A DNA stretch of 64,000 nucleotides from Luteolibacter sp. Y139 (GCF_038066715.1 NZ_JBBUKT010000006.1:186001-250000), one strand, 5' to 3'; shown: positions 16,608-25,867, counted from the first letter of the stretch. A program made the numbers and translations. Notes: generated by a model not told the origin, from the sequence alone.

Positions 16608-19221
16608 TCGCGGCGCGCAGGGAGAGGTAGCGGGCCTTCAAGTCCTCGGCCTTGGCACGCAGGGCTTGGGCGGCGGGGAGGGTGGTGTCGACCTTGGCTT
16701 TGGCCTCCGCTAGAGAGGCGGTGGCTGTGGCGAGCTTGCCTTCGAGGTCGTGGACCTTGCCGCGGATTCCTTCCAGTGCCTTCGCTGACTCCTCGATGGC
16801 CTTGGGATCGGCAGGGGCTTCGGGTTTGCCCAAGGTGGCGTGCTTCGCTTCGGCATCCGCGAGTTCCTGCCGGGCGGTTGTGAGGGCGTTGGTCTGCTCG
16901 TCGACGGCTTTCACATGGCCTTGGAAATCGGCGACGAGTTCTTCGGCTTCGGCATTCTGGCGGTCCGCTTCGGCGCGGGTTTTGAGGGCCTCGGCATTTA
17001 CCCCGGCGGCGCTCCAGTGGCGCTCGCGATCTTGAAGCCATGGCAGGCGCTGCTTGGTTTGTTCAAGCTTGGCGGTGGCTTCCTGGGCAATCTTCTCGGC
17101 GGGGCCGATGGCGTCGCGGGCTGGGGGGATGGCGGCTTCGTGATCCTTGATCTTGGCCTCGCCTTCGGTGGCGGCCTGCGTGGCTGCGGCGACGATGGGG
17201 GGAAGGGTTTCGCCCTCCTTTGCAAGTGCGGCGACCTCGGCATCCAGTTTCGTCGTCTCCTCGGCGGCGGCCTTCTGCCGGCCTTCGATCTCAGAGAGCG
17301 CGCCTTGCTCGCGGGCACGTTCGGAACGGACCTGCTCAAGGGTGGACGCGGCGGCTTCTGCCTTCGGGCGCTGGGCATTGACGGAGCCCTCAAGGGTTGC
17401 GATGGCGTCCTTCCGATCTTCGGTTCGGGCCTTCGCCAATTCGTCTTCGAGGCGCTTCAATTCCGCGGCCGCCGCTTGGCTCTCTTGATCGGAGCTCGCG
17501 ATCTTCTGGTCCACGGCGGCGATGGCAGCCTTCTTGGCCTCGGCTTCCTTGTTGGCGGTGTCGAGGCGGCCACGGGCTTGGCCGGCTTGCTCGCGCTTCG
17601 GGGGCAGCTGCTGGTTGGTGTTAGAGAGCTTTTGCTCGGACTCCTGCTTGGTCTTCACCGCGGCGGCAAGGGCGTCACGGGCTTGTTGCAGCGCGGCCTC
17701 GGCATCGGTCATGCGCTTGCGGGAGTCGGCGAGCTTTTGTTGGGCGTCGTTCGTGGCGGCTTCGGCGGCGGAGACGACTTCGGGTTGCTTGTGGATTTCC
17801 TCGCGCAGGGAGGCCAAGCGCTGCTCTACCGAGGGGGGATTCGCATCGAAGCTGCCGACGGGATTGCCGCTGGCCACGTCCCACACGGTGATCTGGCCGC
17901 GATAGTCGGCGGCGAAGGCTTTCTTGCCCTCGCTGTCGAAGGCGACCGCCACGGGAAGGTCCGGCTGATCCTTGAACTCGCGTAGCAGGTTGAAGTCGGG
18001 CTTCCACAGCTTCACCGCGCGGTCGCGGCCGGAGGTGATGAAGGAGCCGTCACGGGTCCACGCGAAGGCGAGCACGCCGCCCGGATGGGCATCGAGCTTC
18101 TTCACCTCGGTGCCGCCGTTCATTTCCCAGAAGCGCACGGTGCCGTCCTCGGACGCCGTGGCGAGCAGGTTGGAGTCGGCGCGGAAGGCGGTGGCGGTGA
18201 TGGCGGCCTGATGAGCACGCAGGGTTTGATATTCGTTGCCGCTGTCAGCTTCCCAGACGTAGACGCCGCCATTGCGGTCGCCGGTGGCCAGCAGGATGCC
18301 ATCCGGCGAGAAATCGAGGGCGGTGACCCAGTCGGTGTGCTTCTTGATCGAGTGAAGCTGGCTGCCGTCCTCAGCCTTCCAGATCTTGATAAGGCGGGAA
18401 GGGGAGCCGGTCGCGACGAGCGAGAGGTCCGGCTTCAAGTCGCTCGCGAGTACGCTGTCGAACTCCTTTCCGGCGACCAGCATGCGTTCGCCGGTCACCA
18501 CGTCGAAGGTGACGGTGACGCCGGATTTCCCGGGCACGCCGCCGCCGACGATCAGGTAGCGGGCATTCGGCGTGAAGGCGAGGGAGACCGGATCGCCCTC
18601 GGGGAAGGGAAGCACGCCGGTGAGTTCCAGCGAGTTGGTATCGAAAAGCAGCACCTGCCGCTGGCCGGTCACGGCCAAAAGCGGCGCCCAGGGCGAGGAT
18701 GCCATCGCATGGACCGATGACGCTCGCGACGCGACGACCGGCGGGTCTAACAAGACATCCACCGGCATCGGCGGCGGGCCTTCCGGCTTCTGGTCGGCGG
18801 CGGATTTGAGAGCGGTATCGAATTTCGGCTTCGAAGGTTTCCTCGCGGACGAGCTCTTGTTTTCCAAGAGTCCGCCCTCGATCCATGCCTTGAGCATGTT
18901 GATTTGGTCGCTGCCGAGCTTCTCGCCCTCGGGCGGCATTTTCGGGTCGGAGGTCTGCAGGACCACCGCGATGAGTTTCGAACCCACGTCGCCCGGCTCT
19001 GCGATCTTGCCGCCGGAGCCGCCTTTCATGGCGCCGGAGAAGGTGGAGAGATCGAGTCCGCCCTTGGTCTTGTCCGGATTGTGGCAGTTCAGGCAGGTCT
19101 GCTGGAAGATTGGCAGCACCTGGTCGTCGTAGGTGACCTTGTCCGCGGCGGACGAGATGCCGACGAGGACCGGGAGAGCGAGGATGATGGCTGCGCGATT
19201 CACCAAGGCGATTGCAGCCAT
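16603..19221 (-). CDS. Exported cytochrome c-like / WD40 / coiled-coil fusion protein
   Basis: The 872-aa protein has four parts. A signal peptide ends near residue 25 (VLVGISSAA). Next is a planctomycete-type cytochrome c domain with heme motif CLNCH (Cys43, Cys46, His47) and SDPKMPPEGEKLGSDQI. Residues about 160-470 form a WD40 beta-propeller with repeats ending in IKIWKAEDG, VYVWEADSG, VRFWEMNG and VKLWKPD. The last 400 residues are an Ala/Glu/Lys-rich coiled coil. Cytochrome domains fused to WD40 repeats are known from Planctomycetes and Verrucomicrobia, usually of unknown role, and act outside the cytoplasmic membrane. The long coiled coil suggests oligomerisation or a scaffold. Confidence 0.85.
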   Translation of the reverse strand: MAAIALVNRAAIILALPVLVGISSAADKVTYDDQVLPIFQQTCLNCHNPDKTKGGLDLSTFSGAMKGGSGGKIAEPGDVGSKLIAVVLQTSDPKMPPEGEKLGSDQINMLKAWIEGGLLENKSSSARKPSKPKFDTALKSAADQKPEGPPPMPVDVLLDPPVVASRASSVHAMASSPWAPLLAVTGQRQVLLFDTNSLELTGVLPFPEGDPVSLAFTPNARYLIVGGGVPGKSGVTVTFDVVTGERMLVAGKEFDSVLASDLKPDLSLVATGSPSRLIKIWKAEDGSQLHSIKKHTDWVTALDFSPDGILLATGDRNGGVYVWEADSGNEYQTLRAHQAAITATAFRADSNLLATASEDGTVRFWEMNGGTEVKKLDAHPGGVLAFAWTRDGSFITSGRDRAVKLWKPDFNLLREFKDQPDLPVAVAFDSEGKKAFAADYRGQITVWDVASGNPVGSFDANPPSVEQRLASLREEIHKQPEVVSAAEAATNDAQQKLADSRKRMTDAEAALQQARDALAAAVKTKQESEQKLSNTNQQLPPKREQAGQARGRLDTANKEAEAKKAAIAAVDQKIASSDQESQAAAAELKRLEDELAKARTEDRKDAIATLEGSVNAQRPKAEAAASTLEQVRSERAREQGALSEIEGRQKAAAEETTKLDAEVAALAKEGETLPPIVAAATQAATEGEAKIKDHEAAIPPARDAIGPAEKIAQEATAKLEQTKQRLPWLQDRERHWSAAGVNAEALKTRAEADRQNAEAEELVADFQGHVKAVDEQTNALTTARQELADAEAKHATLGKPEAPADPKAIEESAKALEGIRGKVHDLEGKLATATASLAEAKAKVDTTLPAAQALRAKAEDLKARYLSLRAAK

Positions 19222-19283
19222 CTACGCCAAACGTGTTTGCCGATCTTGCGGGAAAATCGATCTTCCCGCGCCGCAAACAAAAG

Positions 19284-19314
19284 AAAAAGCCCGGCACCGC
19301 GGTGCCGGGCTTTT
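19284..19314 (-). terminator. Perfect palindromic terminator
   Basis: GCCCGGCACC/GGTGCCGGGC (19289-19310) is a fully palindromic stem flanked by A5 on the left and T4 on the right, so it can work in both directions. On the minus strand it follows the small membrane protein gene and separates it from the cytochrome/WD40 gene. Confidence 0.85.
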
Positions 19315-19344
19315 GTCAAAAAACACAATCCAATCCGAAACGAC

Positions 19345-19749
19345 TCACGTGGAGTGAGGAAAGCGGAAGCTGAACAGGGCCGAGATCACGCCGAGTGCCA
19401 TGGGCATCATGGCGGTGTTCTCTCCCTTCAGGTACTGGCCGAAGTGGTAGAAGGCATTCTGCTGCGGCGAATCAAAGAGCAATGCCGGCAGGGTGATGAG
19501 GCCGAGGGCCAGGAGCGCCGGAAGCGCTGAGATGGCGATGAATGCCGCTTCCCGATGGCTGAAGCGGCCGGTCAGCAGCAAGCGCGGACCATCGATGAAC
19601 CAGCTGCGGAAGAACCGTCCGTCGAAGTGACCGAACACGTCTCCAACAGTGAGATGCCGCCTCTGATTGCCCGATGCCAGGGAGGGCATCTGCGAATCGG
19701 CCGGGGCGACTTCGGCGTTTTCGGGCTGGTTGTTAGGGTGGGACAGCAT
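19345..19749 (-). CDS. Small two-helix membrane protein of unknown function
   Basis: I do not recognise a family. The 134-aa protein has a polar N-terminal half (NQPENAEVAPADSQ, then DVFGHFDGRFFRSWFIDGP) and two hydrophobic helices, AAFIAISALPALLALGLITL and a C-terminal MMPMALGVISALFSF. I chose the ATG at 19749; a GTG at 19767 would add six residues. No Shine-Dalgarno sequence decides between them. It has its own terminator (19289-19310), and its upstream region carries an inverted operator-like repeat, which suggests specific regulation. Confidence 0.6.
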   Translation of the reverse strand: MLSHPNNQPENAEVAPADSQMPSLASGNQRRHLTVGDVFGHFDGRFFRSWFIDGPRLLLTGRFSHREAAFIAISALPALLALGLITLPALLFDSPQQNAFYHFGQYLKGENTAMMPMALGVISALFSFRFPHST

Positions 19750-19771
19750 TGCGGCCCCGGAATACACGCGA

Positions 19772-19818
19772 TCACGTAATTGGACAATTTAAAAAAATTA
19801 AATTTGAACATTACGTGA
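19772..19818. promoter_or_regulatory. Inverted repeat TCACGTAAT / ATTACGTGA around an AT-rich core
   Basis: TCACGTAAT (19772-19780) and its exact complement ATTACGTGA (19810-19818) flank a very AT-rich 29-nt core with a run of seven A. It lies immediately upstream of the small membrane protein gene. The same nonamer or a one-base variant recurs at 27886 and 39271, so a shared transcription factor site is plausible. Confidence 0.5.
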
Positions 19819-19872
19819 ACTGTGGAGTCGCCGTGAAATCCATATGTCCGAAATACCCCCTTCGCTGCCTTT

Positions 19873-22671
19873 TCAGTGGTTGAAGATGAACTCCTTTGAG
19901 TTCAGCAGGGCCCAGAACACATCATTGAGGATTTGCTGCTTTTCCCCGTCGTTTTTTCCCTCATTGACGGCTGCCATGAGCTTCTCCAGCTCGGTGGCAG
20001 TTGGCATGCGGTTCACGGTCTTGAGATAGAGCTGTTGGATGACTTCCTCCGGACTCTTTTTCTGCTCCAACATGGACTCCACGATCTTGCCCTGTTGGAT
20101 GCGATTGTGGGTGGCATCGCCATTGAGGAGATGGAGCGCCTGGGACAGGTTCGGCTCCATTTTCACCTCGCAGGAACAGACCGTGGCCCGGCTGGCGCGG
20201 CCGAAGGTGGTGAGGAAATAGGTGGAGGTATTGCCATCGGCGATCTGGACGGCACTGGAGCCGAGTGGCAGGCCCTTGAACTTGTTCGGGGTCTGGGTCG
20301 CCTGGGAGATGCAATCGAGCAGGACCTCTGCGCGGATGCGCCGGACCATGGAGCGAGAGAAATTCCGGGTGTCGGTCTCGTTCGTTTCGTTGGTCGCGCT
20401 GGAGAGCTGGTAGGTGCGTGAGGTGCAGATGTCGCGGACCAGCTTCCGCAGGTCATAGTTGTATTCGACGAACTTGCTGGAGAGTGCCGCGAGCAGCTCG
20501 GGATTCGCCGGTGGATTGGAGATCCGGACGTCGTCCACCGGATCGGTGATGCCTACGCCGAAGAAGTGGGCCCAGGTGACGTTGGCGACGTTGCGGGCAA
20601 ACCATGGATTGTCGGTGGAGGTCAGCCACTCGGCCATGGCTTCGCGGCGGGACTTTTTGCCGAAGTCATCGGGGGTCTTGGTGCCGAGGAAGCGGGGCTT
20701 CACCGGTTGCTTCGTTACGAGGTGGGGGACCTCGCCATTGCCATCGAAGACGATGCGCTCGCGGGGGTCTTCGGCAGGCTTGCGCTTCACTTGGGCGAAG
20801 AACGAGGCGAAGCCGTAGTAGTCGTCCATGGTCCACCGGTCGAAGGGGTGATTGTGGCATTGGGCGCATTGGATGCGGGTGCCCATGAAGACCTGGGCGA
20901 CGTTCTCGGTGAGCTTCAGGACGTCCTGCTCGATCTGAAAGAAGTTCGTGGCCGGGCTGGAGAAGGTGCCGCCTTCCGAGGACAGCAACTCGCGGACGAT
21001 CTCATTGAAGGGCTTGTTGCCTGCGATGCGGTCGCGCAGCCAATTGTAGTAGCCGAGAGCGGCCTTGTAGGAGACCTGCTGCGGGCCGTTGTTGAAGGTG
21101 CGGATCTGCAGGAGTTCCGCCCACTTCATGACCCACATCTCGGAGAACTCCTTGCGGCCGATCAACTCGTCTACCAGTGCCTCGCGCTTTTTCGGATTGG
21201 TGTCGGTGAGGAATTTCTCCCGCTCGGATGGTTCCGGGAGCTTGCCCACCACATCAATGAAGACGCGGCGCAGGAAGGTCTCATCATCGCAGAGGGGCGC
21301 GGGGATGATGCGGAGCTTGTGCAGCTTTTCGTAGACGGGCTTGTCGATGTAGTTGAACTCGGGAAGCTCGGGTCGCGTGTAGTTGAGGTTCTTCGGAATG
21401 ACGATCGCCTGGGCGACCTCGGTGAAGGTCATGAAGCGGCCTAACAGAAAGGCCTCACCGCGGTTCTTCGAGGTGGAGAGGCCGCTGCGGAGATTGATCG
21501 AGACCGAGTTGTCGTTCGAAGTGGAGAAGGACGAGAGTGTGGTCACGTCGCGGTCGGTGCCGTCAGAATAGGTGGCCTTAACCGTGAAAGGGGTTTCCAA
21601 GTCTTCGCCCTTGAGGACGAGTTGCGAAGGCTCGACGGTGATGCCGGTGGGTCGTGCGATCTCGCCCTGATCATACTCGGCGCCGGACTTGATCCAGGCG
21701 ACGAGGGTCTCGTAAGGCGCGCTGCCTTTCTCAAAGAGTTTACCGCCGGTGTGCGGGACTGCGCCCACCGCCTTGGTCACCATCAGGGACTCTTCCGGTA
21801 GGGAGAGATTGATGCGGCGGCCGGGGTTTTCGCGCGTGAGGCGGAAGTGATCGCCCTGCGGATCGAAGCCGAAGAGGCTGAGGTGGAAGCCGTCCTTGCC
21901 GCGTGCCGAGCCGTGGCAGGAGCCGGTATTGCAACCGGAAGAGGTGAGCACCGGCATCACGTCGAGCTGGAAGGAGATCGGGCGCGGCTTGGTGGCGTCC
22001 TTCACGGTGACCGGGACCTCTGTCTTCAGGCCGCGGTATTCCAGAGTTAGCGTGGTGCTTCCGTCCTTGAGGGGCTTGAGGGTGGTGCCTTCCAGTTTGG
22101 CGACCGACGGGTCGGCGACGCTGGCCTTGATCTGGCGGGTGATATCCTGGGTGGCCGCGTCCTTGAAGCGGGCGATGGCCAGCACCCTGTGGAAATCCGC
22201 GGAGGTCTCGAGAGACACCGTTTTCGGGAAGGCTTCGATGCCGGCGATCTCGGGATCGGCCGGTGCGTTCCAATCCGGCAAGGCGGTCTTCGGCCGCGGG
22301 GCGAACACAATGCCCTCGGGCCATGGCGCTCCTTCTTTCATCCAAGTCTCCAGCACTCCGATCTCTTCCTGAGTGAGGGGCTTGCCCTTCGGCGGCATGA
22401 TGTCGTCGTCATCCTCCTCCAGCTTCACCCGGACGAGCAGCTCGGACTTTTCCAGGTGTTCCAGCACGATCGCGGCGCCTGATTTGCCACCCTTGAGGAA
22501 GTGCTCGCGGGTGGTCATCAGCAGGTCGCCCTTGGTCTTCTCCGGGCAGTGGCAGGAGACGCACTTCGTCTCCAGGATCAGCCGTGCCTTCTCAAATGAC
22601 TCCGACGCCCCGGCGAGGGCCGGGAAGGCGAATGCCAGAAGGAGTGCAGGCGACGGAAAACCGGATGGCAT
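19873..22671 (-). CDS. DUF1549/DUF1553 exported protein with cytochrome c-like motifs
   Basis: The 932-aa protein has a signal peptide (MPSGFPSPALLLAFAFPALA). It then has a planctomycete-type cytochrome domain (CVSCH, Cys37-His41; DDIMPPKGKPLTQEE) and a second Cys/His site SSGCNTGSCHGSARG. A bacterial Ig-like domain (ITVEPSQLVLKG, VKATYSDGTDRDVTTLSSFS) follows. The DUF1549 domain has a CxxCH in RIQCAQCHNHPFDRWTMDDY, and DUF1553 follows (RREAMAEWLTSTDNPWFARN, WAHFFGVGITDPVDDVR). This architecture is characteristic of Planctomycetes and Verrucomicrobia, often in polysaccharide-degradation contexts. The reaction is not known. A ThuA-like gene lies just upstream on the same strand. Confidence 0.9.
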   Translation of the reverse strand: MPSGFPSPALLLAFAFPALAGASESFEKARLILETKCVSCHCPEKTKGDLLMTTREHFLKGGKSGAAIVLEHLEKSELLVRVKLEEDDDDIMPPKGKPLTQEEIGVLETWMKEGAPWPEGIVFAPRPKTALPDWNAPADPEIAGIEAFPKTVSLETSADFHRVLAIARFKDAATQDITRQIKASVADPSVAKLEGTTLKPLKDGSTTLTLEYRGLKTEVPVTVKDATKPRPISFQLDVMPVLTSSGCNTGSCHGSARGKDGFHLSLFGFDPQGDHFRLTRENPGRRINLSLPEESLMVTKAVGAVPHTGGKLFEKGSAPYETLVAWIKSGAEYDQGEIARPTGITVEPSQLVLKGEDLETPFTVKATYSDGTDRDVTTLSSFSTSNDNSVSINLRSGLSTSKNRGEAFLLGRFMTFTEVAQAIVIPKNLNYTRPELPEFNYIDKPVYEKLHKLRIIPAPLCDDETFLRRVFIDVVGKLPEPSEREKFLTDTNPKKREALVDELIGRKEFSEMWVMKWAELLQIRTFNNGPQQVSYKAALGYYNWLRDRIAGNKPFNEIVRELLSSEGGTFSSPATNFFQIEQDVLKLTENVAQVFMGTRIQCAQCHNHPFDRWTMDDYYGFASFFAQVKRKPAEDPRERIVFDGNGEVPHLVTKQPVKPRFLGTKTPDDFGKKSRREAMAEWLTSTDNPWFARNVANVTWAHFFGVGITDPVDDVRISNPPANPELLAALSSKFVEYNYDLRKLVRDICTSRTYQLSSATNETNETDTRNFSRSMVRRIRAEVLLDCISQATQTPNKFKGLPLGSSAVQIADGNTSTYFLTTFGRASRATVCSCEVKMEPNLSQALHLLNGDATHNRIQQGKIVESMLEQKKSPEEVIQQLYLKTVNRMPTATELEKLMAAVNEGKNDGEKQQILNDVFWALLNSKEFIFNH

Positions 22672-22742
22672 TCCGCGATTACGGGGCCGGCGGCCGCTTT
22701 CTCACAGGAGAAATCCGTTTGAATGAGGTGGCAACGGCCGCC

Positions 22743-23723
22743 TCACTTCAAGTCGGCGGGCTTCACGCCCTTCTTGTAGCCTTTGAAGCCGAAATTCGAG
22801 GGCTTGTAGTCGCCGATCGGCTCCACATCGAGCTTCGCCGGAACCGGCAGGCCGCAACCCCAGTAGACGGAGTTCACGACGAAGCGGCGGACGCCCGGTG
22901 ACTCGAAGTCGGTCGCGGCACCCATGGTGGAGCAGATCACCTTCTGGGTCTTGCCATTGTCCAGCTTGCGGTCGCGGACCCAAGCGACCGGCATCATGGG
23001 ATCGTTCTTCTTGCCGGTTACCGGAGCATCGTCCGGCTTCATGCCGGTGAGGACCGAGCCGCGGAGCAGGACCTTCGCGTCATCGGGGAGCTTGTTGACG
23101 GCATAGACATCGGTGGGTCCCCACACGTCGGTGACGCCGGTAAGCAGGGGATGGCTCTTGTTCGCCTCCTCGATCACGCCGCGGGTGCTTTCGTGGGCAT
23201 GGTTGCCGTGGTGATTCACCCACGTCTCGCCGAGGACATTTTTGCCGAAGCCGCCGTTCGCATTGTAGGACCACGAGGCGTAGGGGCTGTCCTTCTTGCG
23301 GCTGTAGCTGAACGAGTGCGTGGAGGTGCGCAGGCCGAGCAGAGGCTTGCCGGCTTCGACGTAATCGACGATGTGCTTCATCTTGTCGTCCGGCAGTTCG
23401 CGGAAGCGGAGGCCGAGGATGACGAAGTCAGCGGAGTCGATCGATTCGATGCCCGGGATATTGGTCTGCTCGTCGGGATTGATCTCGCCACTTGCGGGGT
23501 CGACGGAGAAGAGGACGGTGCACTTGAAGCCGTGCTTCTCGGCCAGCATCTTGCCGAGCATGGGGAAGGATTCCTCCGAGCGGTATTCCTCATCGCCACT
23601 GACCAGCACCACATGCTTGCCCTTGCCCGGGCCGGACTTGCCTTCGAAAACAATCCAAGAATCGTCAGCCAGAGTGGAGGAGGCGAGGGCGACCGGGAGG
23701 ATGAGGCGGAGAATGGGCTTCAT
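22743..23723 (-). CDS. Exported ThuA-like protein
   Basis: The 326-aa protein has a signal peptide (MKPILRLILPVALASSTLA) and a ThuA-type class I amidotransferase-like fold: HVVLVSGDEEYRSEESFPML, ADFVILGLRFRELPDDKM, VEAGKPLLGLRTSTHSF, then NHHGNHAHESTRGV and PVAWVRDRKLDNGKTQKVIC. ThuA homologues are frequent in Verrucomicrobiota next to cytochrome/DUF1549 proteins, where their substrates are mostly unknown. The ATG at 23723 is chosen because the signal peptide starts there. It is 71 nt upstream of the DUF1549/1553 gene on the same strand. Confidence 0.8.
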   Translation of the reverse strand: MKPILRLILPVALASSTLADDSWIVFEGKSGPGKGKHVVLVSGDEEYRSEESFPMLGKMLAEKHGFKCTVLFSVDPASGEINPDEQTNIPGIESIDSADFVILGLRFRELPDDKMKHIVDYVEAGKPLLGLRTSTHSFSYSRKKDSPYASWSYNANGGFGKNVLGETWVNHHGNHAHESTRGVIEEANKSHPLLTGVTDVWGPTDVYAVNKLPDDAKVLLRGSVLTGMKPDDAPVTGKKNDPMMPVAWVRDRKLDNGKTQKVICSTMGAATDFESPGVRRFVVNSVYWGCGLPVPAKLDVEPIGDYKPSNFGFKGYKKGVKPADLK

Positions 23724-23849
23724 GATGCGATTACCCGCGAACCAAGCGGCTTCTTGCGAAGGCGGCAAGAATCATCCCATGAAAATCCCTTGCTACTGTG
23801 GAAACGTGTTTGGTTTCGCCGGAGTGGAATATCCATGTGACACCCCGCG

Positions 23850-24767
23850 TCACTTCCACCTCACCTTGGCCCACACGGGGAAGTGATCGGACGGCTGCTC
23901 TTCGCGGGCGCGTTCGACCTTGATGTCGGATGCTTCGACCTTGGCGCCGTGGCTGACGAGGATGTGGTCCACCTTTACCCAGCCGTCGCGGTTGCCCTGC
24001 CAGAAGTGGAGGGTGCGGCGGTTCTTCACGTCGGCGTGGAGGATCTGATAGGTATCGATCAAGGGCGTGCTCCACGGCGCTTGCTTGGTGCCTGCGAGCG
24101 TGACGGACTTTCCAACGAAGTAGTCGACGGCGGGGTTTCCTTCGGTCGCATTGAAGTCGCCTAACAGAACGAGCGGCTCTTCCGGATGAGGCCGGCTTCC
24201 GATGCGCTTGGCGATCAGGGGCGCGGCCCGCTCGCGTGAGTATTGGTTGCGGTGGTCCCAGTGGGTATTGAAGACGCAGAAGCCGCGACCGGTGCTGCGA
24301 TCGACGAGGCGGACCCAGGTGGCGGTGCGGGGGAAGCCATTGCCCCATGTCATTGAACCGGGCTTCTCCGGTTCATCGGAAAGCCAGAAGGTGCCGCCGT
24401 CGGTTTTCTCGAAGCGGTCGCGGCGGAAGAAGATCGCGGCATATTCGCCGGCGCGCTTGCCGTCATCGCGACCCACGCCGTGGAAGTCGTAGTCGGGGAG
24501 GGAGGCTCGCAAGTCGGCAGCTTGCCCGTGGAGGCACTCCTGCACGCCGAAGACGTCGGGATTCATGGTGTGGATGGATTTGACCAAGCGCCCGATGCGA
24601 TTTGGCCACGCCTTCCAGTCGCGTTCGCCCGGATCCTCGTAGCGGATATTGAAGGTGGTGAGGGTTAGCGGCAGGGAACCATCTTCCGACACGGGCACGG
24701 CCTTCGGGGCCTCGTGGTGGCAGGTGGAGATGATGGCAAGGAGGCCGCTGCAGAGGAGCCACTTCAT
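23850..24767 (-). CDS. Exported endonuclease/exonuclease/phosphatase-family protein
   Basis: This 305-aa EEP-fold protein shows the metal and catalytic motifs in order: LTTFNIRYED (Asn), VFGVQECLHG (Glu), YAAIFFRRDRF, FNTHWDHRNQYSRERAA (His), LGDFNATEGNPAVDYF (Asp/Asn) and a final PSDHFPVWAKVRW (Asp-His). The N-terminus MKWLLCSGLLAIISTC is a signal sequence, possibly of a lipoprotein with Cys16. Substrates in this superfamily range from nucleic acids to phospholipids and sugar phosphates. The stop-start overlap with the PpiC gene (24764-24767, ATGA) shows coupled translation. Confidence 0.88.
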   Translation of the reverse strand: MKWLLCSGLLAIISTCHHEAPKAVPVSEDGSLPLTLTTFNIRYEDPGERDWKAWPNRIGRLVKSIHTMNPDVFGVQECLHGQAADLRASLPDYDFHGVGRDDGKRAGEYAAIFFRRDRFEKTDGGTFWLSDEPEKPGSMTWGNGFPRTATWVRLVDRSTGRGFCVFNTHWDHRNQYSRERAAPLIAKRIGSRPHPEEPLVLLGDFNATEGNPAVDYFVGKSVTLAGTKQAPWSTPLIDTYQILHADVKNRRTLHFWQGNRDGWVKVDHILVSHGAKVEASDIKVERAREEQPSDHFPVWAKVRWK

Positions 24768-25822
24768 TTGGCGGGCAGGTCGTCGAGCACGTCGATGGAG
24801 CTTCCTGCTGCTTCACGCAAGGTCTTCCGGAGTTCCTGCACCGCGTCGCGTCGCTTCACTGCTTCCAAAGCGGCGATCACCTCGGGTTTCGCCTCGTCGA
24901 AATTCCGCGGCTCCGCGGGTTTGCGTCCGGTGACCTCCACCAGATGCCAGCCGAGCTTGGTGCGGACCAGCGATGGGCGGTCCGGCGGAAGGGCAAAAAC
25001 CGAGGCGGCAAAGTCCGCCGGCAAGCGATCGCGAGTCATCCAGCCGAGCTTGCCGCTGTCGGTCTTGCTGCGCGGATCGTCGCTGAGTTCGGCGGCGATG
25101 GTGGCGAAGTCCTTTTGCTTCGCGGTCAATTCGGCCAAGGCTTTTTCCAAGAGTGCCCGTGCCTCCGCGGCGTCGCGCTGGAGCGTGGAGACAAACACGT
25201 GCCGGACCTCGATTCGTTCGGGCCGGGCAAGCTCTGCCGCATGAGTGTCGAACCATGCCCGAGCTTCCTGTTCGCTCACGCTGATGTTTGCCTTGATGCG
25301 GCTTTCGATGAATCGCTGCTGCTGGAGCCGGGCGCCAAGCCGCAGGCGCAGTTCCTTGTCCGAGTCTATGCCTTCGGTGGCGAGATGAGCGCGCATTTCC
25401 TCCGGGCTCTCGAACCGTAAGGCGAGCCGCTTCTCTGCTTCATCGAGCTCCGCGTCGGACACCGGCAGTGCGGCTGCTTCGTCTTTCGTGGCTGCGCGAA
25501 GGAGCTCGTGGTCGATGAGGTCATCGAGCGCTGCCTTTCGCTCGGCCTGCCGTTGCGCGGGTGCCAGTGAATCGAGCGTGAGGCCGCGCAGCCAGAGGCG
25601 CTCCTTGGTGGCGCGCTCGACTTGGGATGAGAGGATAGGCCTGTTCGCCACTCGTGCGACCACGCCTTGGGCCTTTGCCTTCGCGATCGACTGGGGGCTA
25701 TCGGGGAGGCCGCGCCGCATCCACTGGCGCAAGGGGCCGGTGAAAACAAAGAGATCCCCCGCGAGATAGAGCAGGATGGCCGTGAGGAAGCCGATGCGGA
25801 GGGTGCTTGTCGTCAGGCGCAC
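24764..25822 (-). CDS. PpiC/SurA-type peptidyl-prolyl cis-trans isomerase, membrane-anchored
   Basis: The 352-aa protein has an N-terminal membrane anchor (LRIGFLTAILLYLAGDLFVF). A SurA-like helical chaperone region of about 150 residues follows, then a parvulin domain at about 205-310 (IEVRHVFVSTLQRDAAEARA, FATIAAELSDDPRSKTDSGK, LGWMTRDRLPADFAASVFAL, RTKLGWHLVEVTGRK). It probably assists folding of exported proteins in the periplasm, in line with the many secreted proteins around it. It is the first gene of a two-gene unit with the EEP protein. Confidence 0.9.
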   Translation of the reverse strand: MRLTTSTLRIGFLTAILLYLAGDLFVFTGPLRQWMRRGLPDSPQSIAKAKAQGVVARVANRPILSSQVERATKERLWLRGLTLDSLAPAQRQAERKAALDDLIDHELLRAATKDEAAALPVSDAELDEAEKRLALRFESPEEMRAHLATEGIDSDKELRLRLGARLQQQRFIESRIKANISVSEQEARAWFDTHAAELARPERIEVRHVFVSTLQRDAAEARALLEKALAELTAKQKDFATIAAELSDDPRSKTDSGKLGWMTRDRLPADFAASVFALPPDRPSLVRTKLGWHLVEVTGRKPAEPRNFDEAKPEVIAALEAVKRRDAVQELRKTLREAAGSSIDVLDDLPAK

Positions 25823-25867
25823 GCGGGGAAAAGTTGCGCACCGTTACGCGATTCCCGCGCGCTTCCT

